64,000 nt of DNA from Streptomyces sp. NBC_01549 (GCF_026339955.1 NZ_JAPEPW010000004.1:779085-843084), one strand, 5' to 3'. Positions 29,104 through 37,026 are shown, counted from the first letter of the stretch. Notes: a model not told the origin generated them from the sequence alone. Translations and numbers: made by a program.

Positions 29104-29218
29104 TCGTGTCCTCCTGTCGGACAGGACGGTGACTCAGGAGCGGCGGTGCGTGGTGCTGTTGGCGTGCGGAGTGCATGGTCACGAGGAAGCGCGGTGCCGG
29201 GCAGGGCTTGCCATCTGT

Positions 29219-29248
29219 TTGATACTGCGTGCAGATGCAAGATTCCAA
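29219..29248 (-). promoter_or_regulatory. Candidate promoter for the GH31 gene with overlapping palindrome
   Basis: On the minus strand TTGGAA (29248-29243) and TATCAA (29224-29219) are spaced by 18 bp, close to a housekeeping promoter. An imperfect inverted repeat (GCAAGATT at 29237-29244, ATTCTTGC at 29263-29270) overlaps the -35 region and could be a repressor site. Apart from this and the terminator at 29361-29403, nothing was seen in 29104-29461. Confidence 0.35.
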
Positions 29249-29360
29249 TTGATTTCGCTCATATTCTTGCGGCAGCTACCACCTGTCAACATGCGGGGCA
29301 CGTAGCCTCTCGAGTGCCCCGAGGGTTCTCGTGGAGCAGTAGTTGTCCCTGGTGGCGGTC

Positions 29361-29403
29361 GGTTCCGGGTCCCGCTGAGAGGCCTCAACGGGACCCGGAA
29401 ACC
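29361..29403 (-). terminator. 12-bp stem after the SIS-domain gene
   Basis: TTCCGGGTCCCG (29363-29374) pairs with CGGGACCCGGAA (29389-29400) around a 14-nt loop that itself holds GAGGCCTC. It lies just after the SIS gene in its direction of transcription and before the GH31 promoter, so it insulates the two units. Confidence 0.7.
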
Positions 29404-29461
29404 GCTCGTAACGGACGGGTAAATTCTGCGACCTCCCCGAGATCCCTCCGGGGATGCCCGC

Positions 29462-30361
29462 TCAGGCCAGGATCACGGAACGGGTCAGATAGCGCGGATT
29501 GTCCGGGTCCAGCCCGTGTGCCGAGGCGAGGGTGGCGGCCAGCCGGTGAACCACGACGAGGTCCGCCAGCGGGTCCCGGCCGAGTGCCACCAACTGCCCG
29601 CCGGTGTGGGCGATGTCGTCGGCGAGACCGGACGGTAGGGCCGCCGGGTCCCCGAACCACCACGCCACACGGCCGGGTCCGGTGACACTGATCGGGCCGT
29701 GCCGGTACTCCATCACCGGATAGGCCTCCGTCCAGGCGCACGCCGCCTCGCGCATCTTCAGCGCCGCCTCCTGGGCGATCCCGTATGCCCAGCCCTGGCC
29801 CAGGAAGGTGAACTGCTCGGCCTCGAGGACCCCGGCCGGCAGTGGTTCGTCCAGTGCCGAGTGCCCCTGCTGCGGGAGATGCCCGAGGTCCTCGCCCAAA
29901 TGCGCCCGCAGGAGCACCAGTTCGGTGCTGGCGAACCGGGTTTGGACGACCGAGGTCTCGTCGGCGAAGTCGAGCGGGACGACGGCGTCCGCCAGCCCCG
30001 TCACCGGTGCCTGCGGTACCGCGGTCACCGCGGTCGTGGGGGTGCGCCCGCGCAGCCGGCGCAGCAGCTCCAGCACCTCGGTCGTGGTGCCGGACCGGGT
30101 CAGCGCGACCACCCGGTCGTAGGCGCGCCCCGCCGGCAACTCGGAGGCGGGGAAGGCGTCGGTCTCGCCGTGGTCGCCCGACTCCCGCAGCGCCGCGTAC
30201 GCCTGGGCGATGAACCAGGACGTCCCGCAGCCGACGACGGCCACCCGCTCGCCGGGCCGGGGCAGCGAGGCGGAGGCGGGGCCGTCGGGCTGCCGGGCCA
30301 GCGCCACGGCCTGCCGCCAGCAGTCGGGCTGGGTGGCGATCTCGATCTCGGTCTGACTCAT
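29462..30361 (-). CDS. SIS-domain sugar-phosphate isomerase/deaminase (AgaS-like)
   Basis: 299 residues from ATG 30361, with GGAG upstream. Two SIS domains are visible: VVGCGTSWFIAQAYAAL and VALTRSGTTTEVLELL in the first, and a second around GQGWAYGIAQEAALKMREA with EYRHGP. This is the layout of the isomerase half of GlmS and of AgaS, which converts galactosamine-6-phosphate to tagatose-6-phosphate. No glutaminase domain is present. It is cytoplasmic and is divergent from the sugar ABC transporter. Next to GalNAc-releasing enzymes and a class II aldolase, an AgaS role is the best fit; glucosamine-6-phosphate or fructosamine-type substrates remain possible. Confidence 0.72.
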   Translation of the reverse strand: MSQTEIEIATQPDCWRQAVALARQPDGPASASLPRPGERVAVVGCGTSWFIAQAYAALRESGDHGETDAFPASELPAGRAYDRVVALTRSGTTTEVLELLRRLRGRTPTTAVTAVPQAPVTGLADAVVPLDFADETSVVQTRFASTELVLLRAHLGEDLGHLPQQGHSALDEPLPAGVLEAEQFTFLGQGWAYGIAQEAALKMREAACAWTEAYPVMEYRHGPISVTGPGRVAWWFGDPAALPSGLADDIAHTGGQLVALGRDPLADLVVVHRLAATLASAHGLDPDNPRYLTRSVILA

Positions 30362-30459
30362 CGGGAAGTCTCCGCTCTCGGCCGCACGGCGTGACCGATA
30401 CGTGATGCGACGGGCCTTGACGCCGTGCGCGTTTCATTGAGCATCATGTCGTTAGATGA

Positions 30460-30488
30460 TTGATAACACCGATAATCGAGCATAAACA
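30460..30488 (+). promoter_or_regulatory. Candidate promoter for the sugar ABC transporter operon
   Basis: TTGATA (30460-30465) and TAAACA (30483-30488) are 17 bp apart in a notably AT-rich stretch of the SIS/ABC divergent region. The segment CGAGCATAAACA reads on the other strand as TGTTTATGCTCG, similar to TGTTTTATGGTCG near 34565 in the regulator/aldolase gap, so a shared operator is possible but weakly supported. Confidence 0.35.
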
Positions 30489-30557
30489 AGCAAGCGGGCG
30501 CGCAATCAGGCGGGCACGCGCTTGACCAAGCACGCCATGCGTGCGGAGAGGTACTCC

Positions 30558-31817
30558 GTGAAACGGCACCTCGCGGGCCTCGCCGGGGGACTGGCCCTGG
30601 CACTGGCCCTCACCGGATGCGGCAAGGGCAGCTCCTCGGACAGCGGCGGATCCGACGGAAAGACGATCAGGTTCGTCGCGGCGAAGTACGACGACGACAC
30701 CCAGGCCTACTGGACGGCGCTGATCAAGGACTTCGAAGCCGCGAACCCCGGCTACCGGGTGAATCTCGAAGTCGTCGACTGGGAGCAGATGGACTCCAAG
30801 GTCAAGACGTACGTCCAGACCAAGCAGGAACCCGACATCCTCAACTACAACAAGTTCTCCGACTTCGCCCGCGACGGCCTGGTGTACAAGGCGCAGGACG
30901 TCGTCTCCCCCGAGGTGCTGAGCGACTTCCTCCCGCTGTTCCGGCAGAAGGCGCAGTACGAGGGAGCCCAGTACGGCCTGCCGTTCATCTCCAGCGCGCG
31001 CCTGTTCTTCTACAACAAGGACATCTTCGCCAAGGCGGGCATCGCCCGGCCACCGTCCACCTGGGCCGAGGTCGAGGCCGACGCCAAGAAGATCAAGCAG
31101 GCCGGATACATCGGCCTCGGGTTACCCCTGGGGGCCGAGGAGGCCCAGGCCGAGTTCCAGATCTGGGCGATGAACAACGGCGGCGGCTGGACCGACACCT
31201 CGGGCAAGTGGGCGATCGACCAGCAGGCCAACGTCGACACACTCACCTATCTGCGCAAACTGACGAAGGACAAGGTCACCCAGCCCAACCCGGAGGCCAC
31301 CAACCGCAAGGACGTCTTCAACGAGTTCGCCCAAGGCAAGATCGGCATGCTGAACGGGGCGGTCTTCATGCGCAAGGGCTTCATCGACCCGGTCGACGCG
31401 AAACTGAACTACGGCGTCGCGGCCCTGCCCAGCAAGGACGGCAGTACACACAAGACGCTCGGTGTGCAGGACTACCTCGTCGCATTCAAGAAGGGTGACG
31501 GGTCGAACAAGACGGCGGTGAAGAAGTTCCTCGACTTCTTCTACCAGAAGGAGAACGCCGCCGAGTTCGTCTCCACCGAAGGGTTCCTGTCGGTCACGAA
31601 GTCGGCCGGCGAGACACTGAGTTCGGACAGCCGGAACGCCGCCTACTACAAGCCGTTCGTCAACGCCCTCTCCGACGCGGAGTTCGCCCCCACCGACAAC
31701 CCCGCCTGGGCCGCGGTCGACGGCGCCGTGAAACAGCGCATCGGCACGGCGGTGGCGGGCAGCGACCCGGCGAAGGTCCTGGGCGAGATCCAGAAGACCG
31801 CGCAGAAGGGCGACTGA
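30558..31817 (+). CDS. ABC transporter sugar-binding lipoprotein
   Basis: 419 residues from GTG 30558, chosen because GGAGAGG lies six bases upstream; the frame is open back to a TTG at 30522. The lipobox LTGC places the acylated cysteine at residue 21. The mature part is a family 1 extracellular solute-binding protein with GKIGMLNG and a clamshell-type length. It captures a sugar or short oligosaccharide at the outer membrane face and hands it to the two permeases encoded next. The context suggests GalNAc, galactosamine or an O-glycan fragment such as galacto-N-biose; the ligand is not readable from sequence. Confidence 0.85.
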   Translation: MKRHLAGLAGGLALALALTGCGKGSSSDSGGSDGKTIRFVAAKYDDDTQAYWTALIKDFEAANPGYRVNLEVVDWEQMDSKVKTYVQTKQEPDILNYNKFSDFARDGLVYKAQDVVSPEVLSDFLPLFRQKAQYEGAQYGLPFISSARLFFYNKDIFAKAGIARPPSTWAEVEADAKKIKQAGYIGLGLPLGAEEAQAEFQIWAMNNGGGWTDTSGKWAIDQQANVDTLTYLRKLTKDKVTQPNPEATNRKDVFNEFAQGKIGMLNGAVFMRKGFIDPVDAKLNYGVAALPSKDGSTHKTLGVQDYLVAFKKGDGSNKTAVKKFLDFFYQKENAAEFVSTEGFLSVTKSAGETLSSDSRNAAYYKPFVNALSDAEFAPTDNPAWAAVDGAVKQRIGTAVAGSDPAKVLGEIQKTAQKGD

Positions 31818-31822
31818 CCTCG

Positions 31823-32779
31823 GTGGCCGTCCACGATGTCACCGTGAGCGCCGCCGGGACCGAACACCCGGCCCCGGCGCCGCCCTCGCCGCGCCGCGGT
31901 CGCAGAACATGGCGCGCGCTGGAGCCGCTGCTGTGGCTCGGTCCCGCGACCCTCCTCATCCTGACCATGGTCGTCTGGCCGGTCGTCGAGATGATCCGTA
32001 CGTCCCTGACGCGGGTGAGCTCCACCGGACAGTCCCAGGGGTTCGCAGGAGTCCGCAACTACACCGACCTGTTCGCCGAGGGCGACCTGCCCGGAGTTCT
32101 GCTGCGCACCCTCGTGTGGGTCGTCGGGGTCGTCACCGTCACGATCCTGGTCTCTCTCGGCCTGGCCCAGCTGCTGAACTCCCGGTTCCCCGGGCGCCGG
32201 CTGGTGCGGTGGGCGCTGATCGTGCCGTGGGCCTCGTCCGTGCTGATGACGGCGCTGATCTGGCGCTGGATGCTCAACAACTTCTACGGCGTCTTCAACC
32301 GGCTGCTCATGGACCTCGGCGTGCTGGACGCGCCGGTCAACTGGCTGGCCGAACCGGGACCTGCCCTGGCCGCCATGATGGGCGTGGCGGTGTTCGTCTC
32401 GCTGCCGTTCACCTCGTTCGTCCTGCTGGCCGGTCTGCAGAGCATCCCCGCCGAGGTGTACGAGGCGGCGCGGGTGGACGGCGCCGGTCCGGTCCGCGGC
32501 TACCTGGGCATCACCCTGCCGCTGCTGCGGCCCTCGCTGGTGGTCGCCGCGATCATCAACGTCATCAACGTGTTCAACTCGTTCCCCATCATCTGGGCCA
32601 TGACGCGCGGCGGCCCCGGCTTCGCCACCGACACGACCACCACCTACCTGTACAAACTGGCCTTCGACAACCAGTCGGTGGGGGAGTCGGCCGCCATGGC
32701 CGTCGTCAATTTCGGGCTGGTCCTGGCTGTGGTGCTGGTCTATCTGCGCGTCGTCCGTGGACAGGAGGCCACCGAGTGA
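31823..32779 (+). CDS. ABC sugar transporter permease (MalF-type)
   Basis: 318 residues from GTG 31823, five bases after the binding-protein stop. About six membrane helices are visible from residue 33 on. The cytoplasmic coupling loop carries the EAA motif (EAARVDGAGP) common to this permease family. It pairs with the next gene, whose start overlaps its stop (GTGA, 32776-32779). No ATPase gene is present in the cluster. In streptomycetes such carbohydrate importers usually share one ATPase, MsiK, encoded elsewhere (family knowledge). Confidence 0.87.
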   Translation: MAVHDVTVSAAGTEHPAPAPPSPRRGRRTWRALEPLLWLGPATLLILTMVVWPVVEMIRTSLTRVSSTGQSQGFAGVRNYTDLFAEGDLPGVLLRTLVWVVGVVTVTILVSLGLAQLLNSRFPGRRLVRWALIVPWASSVLMTALIWRWMLNNFYGVFNRLLMDLGVLDAPVNWLAEPGPALAAMMGVAVFVSLPFTSFVLLAGLQSIPAEVYEAARVDGAGPVRGYLGITLPLLRPSLVVAAIINVINVFNSFPIIWAMTRGGPGFATDTTTTYLYKLAFDNQSVGESAAMAVVNFGLVLAVVLVYLRVVRGQEATE

Positions 32780-33651
32780 ACAGCCCTCACAAAGCCGCGC
32801 CGCGCAGAAGGCGGCCAAGGCCGATGAAGCTGCGCACCGTCCTGCTCACCGCCGTCGGATGGCTGGTGGCGCTGGCGTTTCTCGCGCCCTACGCGGAAAT
32901 GCTGCTGACGGCGCTCAAACCGACGCCCGAACTGATGAAGTCCCCGCCGTCCTACCTGCCCTCCCGATGGCAGTGGTCGAACTTCACGCACATCTGGTCG
33001 CTCACCGACCCGCGCGTCGCGGACGCGCTGGTGTTCTCGCTGTACGTCGCCGGGGCCGCGACGCTGCTCGCCCTGGCCGTCGGGCTGCCCGCCGCGTACT
33101 ACACCGCCCGGCACCGCTTCCGCGGGCGCGGCGCCTTCCTGCTGCTAGTCCTCGTCACCCAGATGTTCGCGCCGACCGCGCTCCTGGTCGGCATCTACCG
33201 GGAGATGGTCAGCCTCGACCTGACCGACACCGCCGAGGGCCTCATCCTGGTGAACGCGGCGTTCAACCTGCCGTTCTGCGTGTGGATCCTCAACGCGTAC
33301 TTCGCGAGCATTCCGCGGGAACTGGAGGAGGCTGCCTGGCTCGACGGCACCGGGCGGTTCGGCGCCCTCACCCGTGTCGTCCTGCCGCTTGCGATGCCCG
33401 GGGTGGTGACCGCGCTCGTCTACACCTTCATCGGCGCGTGGAACGAGTACGTGGTGGCGCTCACCATCACCTCCTCCAGCAACCGGATGACCCTGACCAG
33501 GGCGATTCCCGGCTTCGTCACCTCGTACCACGAGCAGTGGCAGTACCTGTTCGCCACGTCGCTCGTCGCGATCGTGCCCGTGGTGGTGCTGTTCGTCTTC
33601 GTGGAGCGCTACCTCGTCGCCGGCCTGACGGCGGGCGGCGTCCGGGGATGA
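32776..33651 (+). CDS. ABC sugar transporter permease (MalG-type)
   Basis: 291 residues from GTG 32776, overlapping the preceding stop as GTGA. Six membrane helices and the coupling motif EEAAWLDGTG are visible, and the C-terminus is typical of MalG/AraQ-like subunits. It forms the translocation pore with the upstream permease. The operon ends here; 51 bp later the DeoR gene ends on the opposite strand, so the two units converge. Confidence 0.87.
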   Translation: MNSPHKAAPRRRRPRPMKLRTVLLTAVGWLVALAFLAPYAEMLLTALKPTPELMKSPPSYLPSRWQWSNFTHIWSLTDPRVADALVFSLYVAGAATLLALAVGLPAAYYTARHRFRGRGAFLLLVLVTQMFAPTALLVGIYREMVSLDLTDTAEGLILVNAAFNLPFCVWILNAYFASIPRELEEAAWLDGTGRFGALTRVVLPLAMPGVVTALVYTFIGAWNEYVVALTITSSSNRMTLTRAIPGFVTSYHEQWQYLFATSLVAIVPVVVLFVFVERYLVAGLTAGGVRG

Positions 33652-33702
33652 GGCGGGGACGCGCGTCGCGCCCGGGGCGGGCAGGGGTGGGGTGGGGGGG
33701 TG

Positions 33703-34491
33703 TCAGGCGCGGATGACCTCCACACCGGCCGCCGCGAACGACTCGGTCAGCTCGTCCGAGGCGGCCTTGTCGGTCACCAGGACGTCGATGTCCTCCAGCG
33801 GGCAGATGCGGGCGAAGGCCCGCCGGTCCAGCTTGGAGGAGTCGGCGACCGCGACTACCTGCTGCGCGCGGCGGGCCAGCGCCCGGTTGATGCTGGCCTC
33901 GCCCTCGTGGTGGGCGGTCGCCCCGTGGGCCACATCGATGGCGTCCACCCCGATGAAGACCTGGTCCAGGGCGATCTCCGCGAGCAGTTCGGTGGCCAGC
34001 GGCCCGATCAGCTCGTAGGACGCCGGCCGGGCCACCCCGCCGGTCACCACGAGCTTGACGTGGCGCCGTACGACCAGTTCGTTGGCGATGTTCAGGGCGT
34101 TGGTCACCACGGTGACCGCCGTCTCCGCGCCGCCGGAACTCAGGTCGGCACGGGTGGCCAGGGCCCGCGCCACCTCGGTGGTGGTGGTGCCGCCGTTCAG
34201 CCCCACCACGGCGCCGGCCTTCACCAGCCCGGCGGCCGCGTGCGCGATCCGCTCCTTCTCCGGAGCGTTGCGCGCGGCCTTGTAGCGCAGGGGCAGGTCG
34301 TAGGCGATCGCGTTGATCACGGCTCCGCCGTGCGTGCGGGTGACCATCTGCTGGCGGGCCAGCTCGTCGAGGTCGCGCCTGATCGTCGCGGCGGAGACCC
34401 CCAACTCCGCGGCGGCCGACTCGACTTCGATCCGCCCGTCGCGCGTCAGCATCTCCAGCAGCGCGCTCCACCGGACCTGCGGTGCCGCCAT
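33703..34491 (-). CDS. DeoR/GlpR-family transcriptional regulator (AgaR-like role)
   Basis: 262 residues from ATG 34491, with AGGGAG upstream. The N-terminal helix-turn-helix includes LGVSAATIRRDLDEL, and the DeoR sensor domain has GLNGGTTTTEVARAL, VVTNALNIANEL and GVDAIDVAHG. Such proteins repress sugar operons and are released by phosphorylated sugars. It is divergent from the aldolase remnant, and the gap between them holds two palindromes. It probably controls the aldolase, the transporter/SIS pair and the glycosidase units; the effector would fit tagatose or galactosamine phosphates (inference). Confidence 0.85.
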   Translation of the reverse strand: MAAPQVRWSALLEMLTRDGRIEVESAAAELGVSAATIRRDLDELARQQMVTRTHGGAVINAIAYDLPLRYKAARNAPEKERIAHAAAGLVKAGAVVGLNGGTTTTEVARALATRADLSSGGAETAVTVVTNALNIANELVVRRHVKLVVTGGVARPASYELIGPLATELLAEIALDQVFIGVDAIDVAHGATAHHEGEASINRALARRAQQVVAVADSSKLDRRAFARICPLEDIDVLVTDKAASDELTESFAAAGVEVIRA

Positions 34492-34509
34492 GTCTCACAA
34501 CTCCCTGTC

Positions 34510-34539
34510 GGTGGTGTGCGCCACGATGTGCGCACCACC
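34510..34539. promoter_or_regulatory. Palindrome in the DeoR/aldolase divergent promoter, candidate operator
   Basis: GGTGGTGTGCGC (34510-34521) and GCGCACCACC (34530-34539) form a near-perfect inverted repeat just upstream of the DeoR start. A second, weaker one (GCTTGATTGG at 34553-34562, CCAAACGAGC at 34577-34586) lies closer to the aldolase. Either could bind the regulator for autoregulation. Confidence 0.4.
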
Positions 34540-34658
34540 ATGAAACCACAGCGCTTGATTGGGTGTTTTATGGTCGCCAAACGAGCAAAACCCTGCACGT
34601 TCCGCACGTCGTTGTTGCCGCTGTCGCGATCCTCGCACGCCGCGATCGGAGGTCGTCG

Positions 34659-34906
34659 GTGCCGCTGACTCCCACCGTCGACGTGGTGAGCTCCGCGTGG
34701 CGCGACAGACGGGGCGTCGGCGCGTTCAACGTGATCAGCCTGGGGCACGCCGAGGCCGTGGTCGCCGGGACGGAAGCCGCGGGCTGCCCGGTCATCTGCC
34801 AGATCAGCGAGAACGCCGTGCGGTTCCACGGCAGCCGGCTCGCCCCGATCGCCCGCGCCACCGCCGCGCTCGCCGAGGCGGCCACGGTATCTGTGGCGCT
34901 GCACCT
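34659..34906 (+). pseudogene. Class II aldolase (tagatose/fructose-bisphosphate type), truncated by an IS3-family remnant
   Basis: GTG 34659 with GGAGG upstream begins a protein matching the first ~82 residues of GatY/KbaY-type class II aldolases (GVGAFNVISLGHAEAVV, CPVICQISENAVRFHG, VALHL). The zinc and catalytic histidine region that should follow is missing: at 34907 the sequence switches to an IS3-family end. Intact, it would cleave tagatose-1,6-bisphosphate to triose phosphates and complete the galactosamine route begun by the SIS protein. As it stands it cannot work, so this strain needs another aldolase or has lost the pathway. Confidence 0.78.
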
Positions 34907-35235
34907 TGAGGGGCCCTGCGCTTCTCGGACAGCGGTGTTGAGGGTTCTGCCTATGCCGCTTCCTGCAACTCCTCGTCCTCGGCGTGGACTTCTGCGGGAG
35001 TCTTGTAGCCGAGTCCGGAGTGGAGGCGCTTTCGATTGTAGAACATCTCGATGTAGCGGACGATAGCCCGGTGGGCGTGTGCGCGTGTTGGGAACGTAGT
35101 TCGGTGCACGAGTTCGTTTTTGAGGGCACCGAAAAATGATTCAGCCATCGCATTGTCCCAGCAGGCACCGGTGCGACCGACCGACGCTCTCAGGCCCAAC
35201 GAACTGAGCTTGGAACGAAGTTCCCGAGACGTGTA
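34907..35235 (-). mobile_element. IS3-family remnant: C-terminal part of OrfB transposase plus one IS end
   Basis: The minus strand encodes about 95 residues of an IS3 OrfB, with SVGRTGACWDNAMAESFFGA, ALKNELVHR and MFYNRKRLHSGLGYKTPAEV, which covers the last catalytic acidic residues. The outer end begins TGAGGGGCCCTGCGC at 34907. The N-terminal two thirds of OrfB and all of OrfA are missing; the break is near 35236, where it meets the front of a secreted-protein gene. The first 115 bp of this IS end occur again at 36552-36666. Confidence 0.8.
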
Positions 35236-35391
35236 CGCCGTCGGTCTGTGCGCGATCGGCGGCAACGCTGACGCGTTGAGCGCCCCCAGCCGGCTCAGCG
35301 GCCATCGCCCCCGGCACCGTCACGAAGGAAAGCAGCGTGACCAGCACGGCCCCGCCCGCCGCGCACACAGCGCTGGTGGCTCTGGACATGT
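35236..35391 (-). pseudogene. N-terminal remnant of a secreted protein
   Basis: ATG 35391, with a G-rich ribosome-binding site just before it, opens a classic Sec signal (MSRATSAVCAAGG then VLVTLLSFVTV, cleavage near AMAAEP). About 50 residues remain before the frame runs into the IS3 remnant. Nothing identifies the lost mature protein. Confidence 0.5.
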
Positions 35392-35555
35392 TTCCCCCCG
35401 AGAAACCGTCTCTCCCCCGGCCCCGCACCGAGGGCACTCAGAGATGCAAACGTACTTGCCCCGGGTCAATCAGCCCGTCGGCGTACAACTCGTCCGCGAG
35501 ATCAGTCGTCCGCGCATGAACAAGCAGCGCGCACGTTATCCGGACACGTCGGACG

Positions 35556-35582
35556 CAGTCCTCTACTGAGAGTAGAGGACTG
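35556..35582. promoter_or_regulatory. Perfect 12-bp inverted repeat, probable toxin-antitoxin operator
   Basis: CAGTCCTCTACT (35556-35567) and AGTAGAGGACTG (35571-35582) are exact inverted repeats with a 3-bp spacer, ending 15 bp before the antitoxin ATG. Ribbon-helix-helix or AbrB-type antitoxins commonly bind such a site to repress their own operon. Confidence 0.65.
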
Positions 35583-35597
35583 CGGTAGAGTCGAGAT

Positions 35598-35873
35598 ATG
35601 GCAACAGATGAGACGAGCATCAAGGTGAGCGCGGCTGCGCGTGACCGGCTGGCCGTGCTGGCGGCCGAGCATGGAAAGACCATCCGCAGCCTGGTCGAGG
35701 AGCTCGCACAGGGCACCCCGACTCAGGCCGAGTACGCCGAGCGGGCCGAGCTGGCCCGAGCAGAGCTTGCCTCTGCTCTGGGCAGCGTGCCCAGCCCGGA
35801 GGCCGAGGCGAAGGCCAGGGCCCTACTGGAGCGCCTGGGCGCGGCGCAGCATGGTTCGCAGGCGGCCGCGTAG
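35598..35873 (+). CDS. Antitoxin of a VapBC-like pair
   Basis: 91 residues from ATG 35598. The first ~35 residues (TSIKVSAAARDRLAVLAAEH then GKTIRSLVEELA) read as a ribbon-helix-helix DNA-binding fold, and the rest is an Ala/Glu-rich helical tail suited to binding a toxin. Its stop overlaps the next start (TAG and GTG share one base at 35873). The palindrome directly upstream supports autoregulation. Family placement is by fold-like pattern and context. Confidence 0.65.
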   Translation: MATDETSIKVSAAARDRLAVLAAEHGKTIRSLVEELAQGTPTQAEYAERAELARAELASALGSVPSPEAEAKARALLERLGAAQHGSQAAA

Positions 35874-36271
35874 TGGGGGCAATCGCGGTTGTCCTGGACC
35901 ACACGGCCGCTGCGGCGTTGTACGACCCGAAGGATCCGTTCAACGAGGCGGTCGCGGCGTTCTACGTGCAGGCGTCCGGGGGGCTGGGAACGTTGTATGC
36001 GCCGGTGCTGTCGCTGACAGCCGGCGACGCCGAGCGGCCCGGGCTGCTGAGCTATATCAAGGGGCTGCGCTTCATCCGGATCGAGGCGTTCGACACCGAC
36101 GCCGCGGTCACCGCCACCGAACTGCTGCGCTTCGGGCACTCCTGGGCCGCCGTACACGCCATCCACGCCGCCAGACCATCCGCCGCCTTTCCCACCGGGC
36201 GCTTCCTGCTCACCCTGACGCCGAAGGCGTACGCGGGCACCGGAGTCCAGGCCGTCCACCCCGGACAGTAG
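35873..36271 (+). CDS. PIN-like toxin (VapC-type), probable
   Basis: 132 residues from GTG 35873, coupled to the antitoxin. VVLDHTAAAALY near the N-terminus supplies the first PIN acidic residue (Asp9). HAIHAARPSAAFPTGRFLL and LTPKAY near the end resemble the last PIN strand of Streptomyces proteins of this size. PIN toxins cleave RNA with a magnesium site of three or four acidic residues; not all of these are obvious here, so it could be a degenerate or inactive member. It lies among IS fragments, typical of a horizontally acquired stability module. Confidence 0.5.
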   Translation: MGAIAVVLDHTAAAALYDPKDPFNEAVAAFYVQASGGLGTLYAPVLSLTAGDAERPGLLSYIKGLRFIRIEAFDTDAAVTATELLRFGHSWAAVHAIHAARPSAAFPTGRFLLTLTPKAYAGTGVQAVHPGQ

Positions 36272-36343
36272 CCGCCTTCCCGACGGAGGGATTGAAGTTG
36301 CCCTTGCGCCTGCCGAAAACCTCATCCGCGCTGGCGGGAGGCG

Positions 36344-36551
36344 GTGTGTGGGATGCGCGGGGGCTCGGGCGCTCTTTAAGGGTCGCCATGCTCATCGTCA
36401 CCCGCGAGGGTGACCGACGATGCAAACTCCCGCCGCACCAGCGTGCGCTCGTCGGCCTGGTGTACCTGCGCCGGCACGACACACTCGCCCAGCTCGCCGT
36501 CGGCTTCGGTTTCTCGGTGGGCACCGCCCACGCCTGCACGGCAGCCGTCGT
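36344..36551 (+). mobile_element. IS5-like (DDE_Tnp_4) transposase N-terminal fragment
   Basis: The reading MLIVTREGDRRCKLPPHQRA then LVYLRRHDTLAQLAVGFGFS matches the N-terminal helix-turn-helix of IS5-type Streptomyces transposases. It stops where the IS3-type end begins at 36552, so it was broken there, and no catalytic part remains. Confidence 0.6.
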
Positions 36552-36666
36552 TGAGGGGCCCTGCGCTTCTCGGACAGCGGTGTTGAGGGTTCTGCCTATG
36601 CCGCTGCCTGCAACTCCTCGTACTCGGCGTGGACTTCTGCGGGAGTCTTGTAGCCGAGTCCGGAGT
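36552..36666 (-). repeat. Second copy of the IS3-family end (115 bp)
   Basis: It is almost identical to 34907-35021, starting TGAGGGGCCCTGCGC and stopping at the same GTCCGGAGT context before diverging. It separates an IS5-like fragment on its left from an ISL3-like fragment on its right, so it marks a recombination or one-ended insertion event. Confidence 0.8.
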
Positions 36667-37026
36667 CAAACCCTCCTGACGGCATGGATCGCCAAGGAGA
36701 ACCTGCGTAACCTCCTCGCCCTGGCCCGCACCGGTGCCGACCGGCACCAGATCGGCCACGCACGCTGGAAGCTCCTCGCCTGGTGCGCGGATTCCGACCT
36801 CCCCGAGGTGCGACAACTCGCCGCCACCGTCGACCGATGGTGGCCGGAGATCGAAGCGTTCATCGACACCGGGTACAGCAACGCCAAGAGCGAGGGCATC
36901 AACCGAGTGATCAAGCTCGTCGCCCGCAACGCGTTCGGCTTCCGCAACGCCGACGATCAACGACTACGGACACGCTGCGTGACCACCCGCCGAGCCCGCG
37001 GATACCTCCGCACCGCTCAACTTTGA
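36667..37026 (+). mobile_element. ISL3-family transposase C-terminal fragment
   Basis: About 118 residues ending at 37026 (WIAKENLRNLLALA, GYSNAKSEGINRVIKLVARN, then FGFRNADDQRLRTRC) match the C-terminal DDE part of ISL3 transposases, including the last catalytic Glu in AKSEGINR. There is no start of its own: the fragment begins at the 115-bp IS3 repeat. Confidence 0.8.

Noticed and set aside
32059..33531. Minus-strand frames opposite the ABC permeases
   Set aside because: Shadow frames; the plus-strand permeases have EAA motifs, membrane helices and coupled starts.
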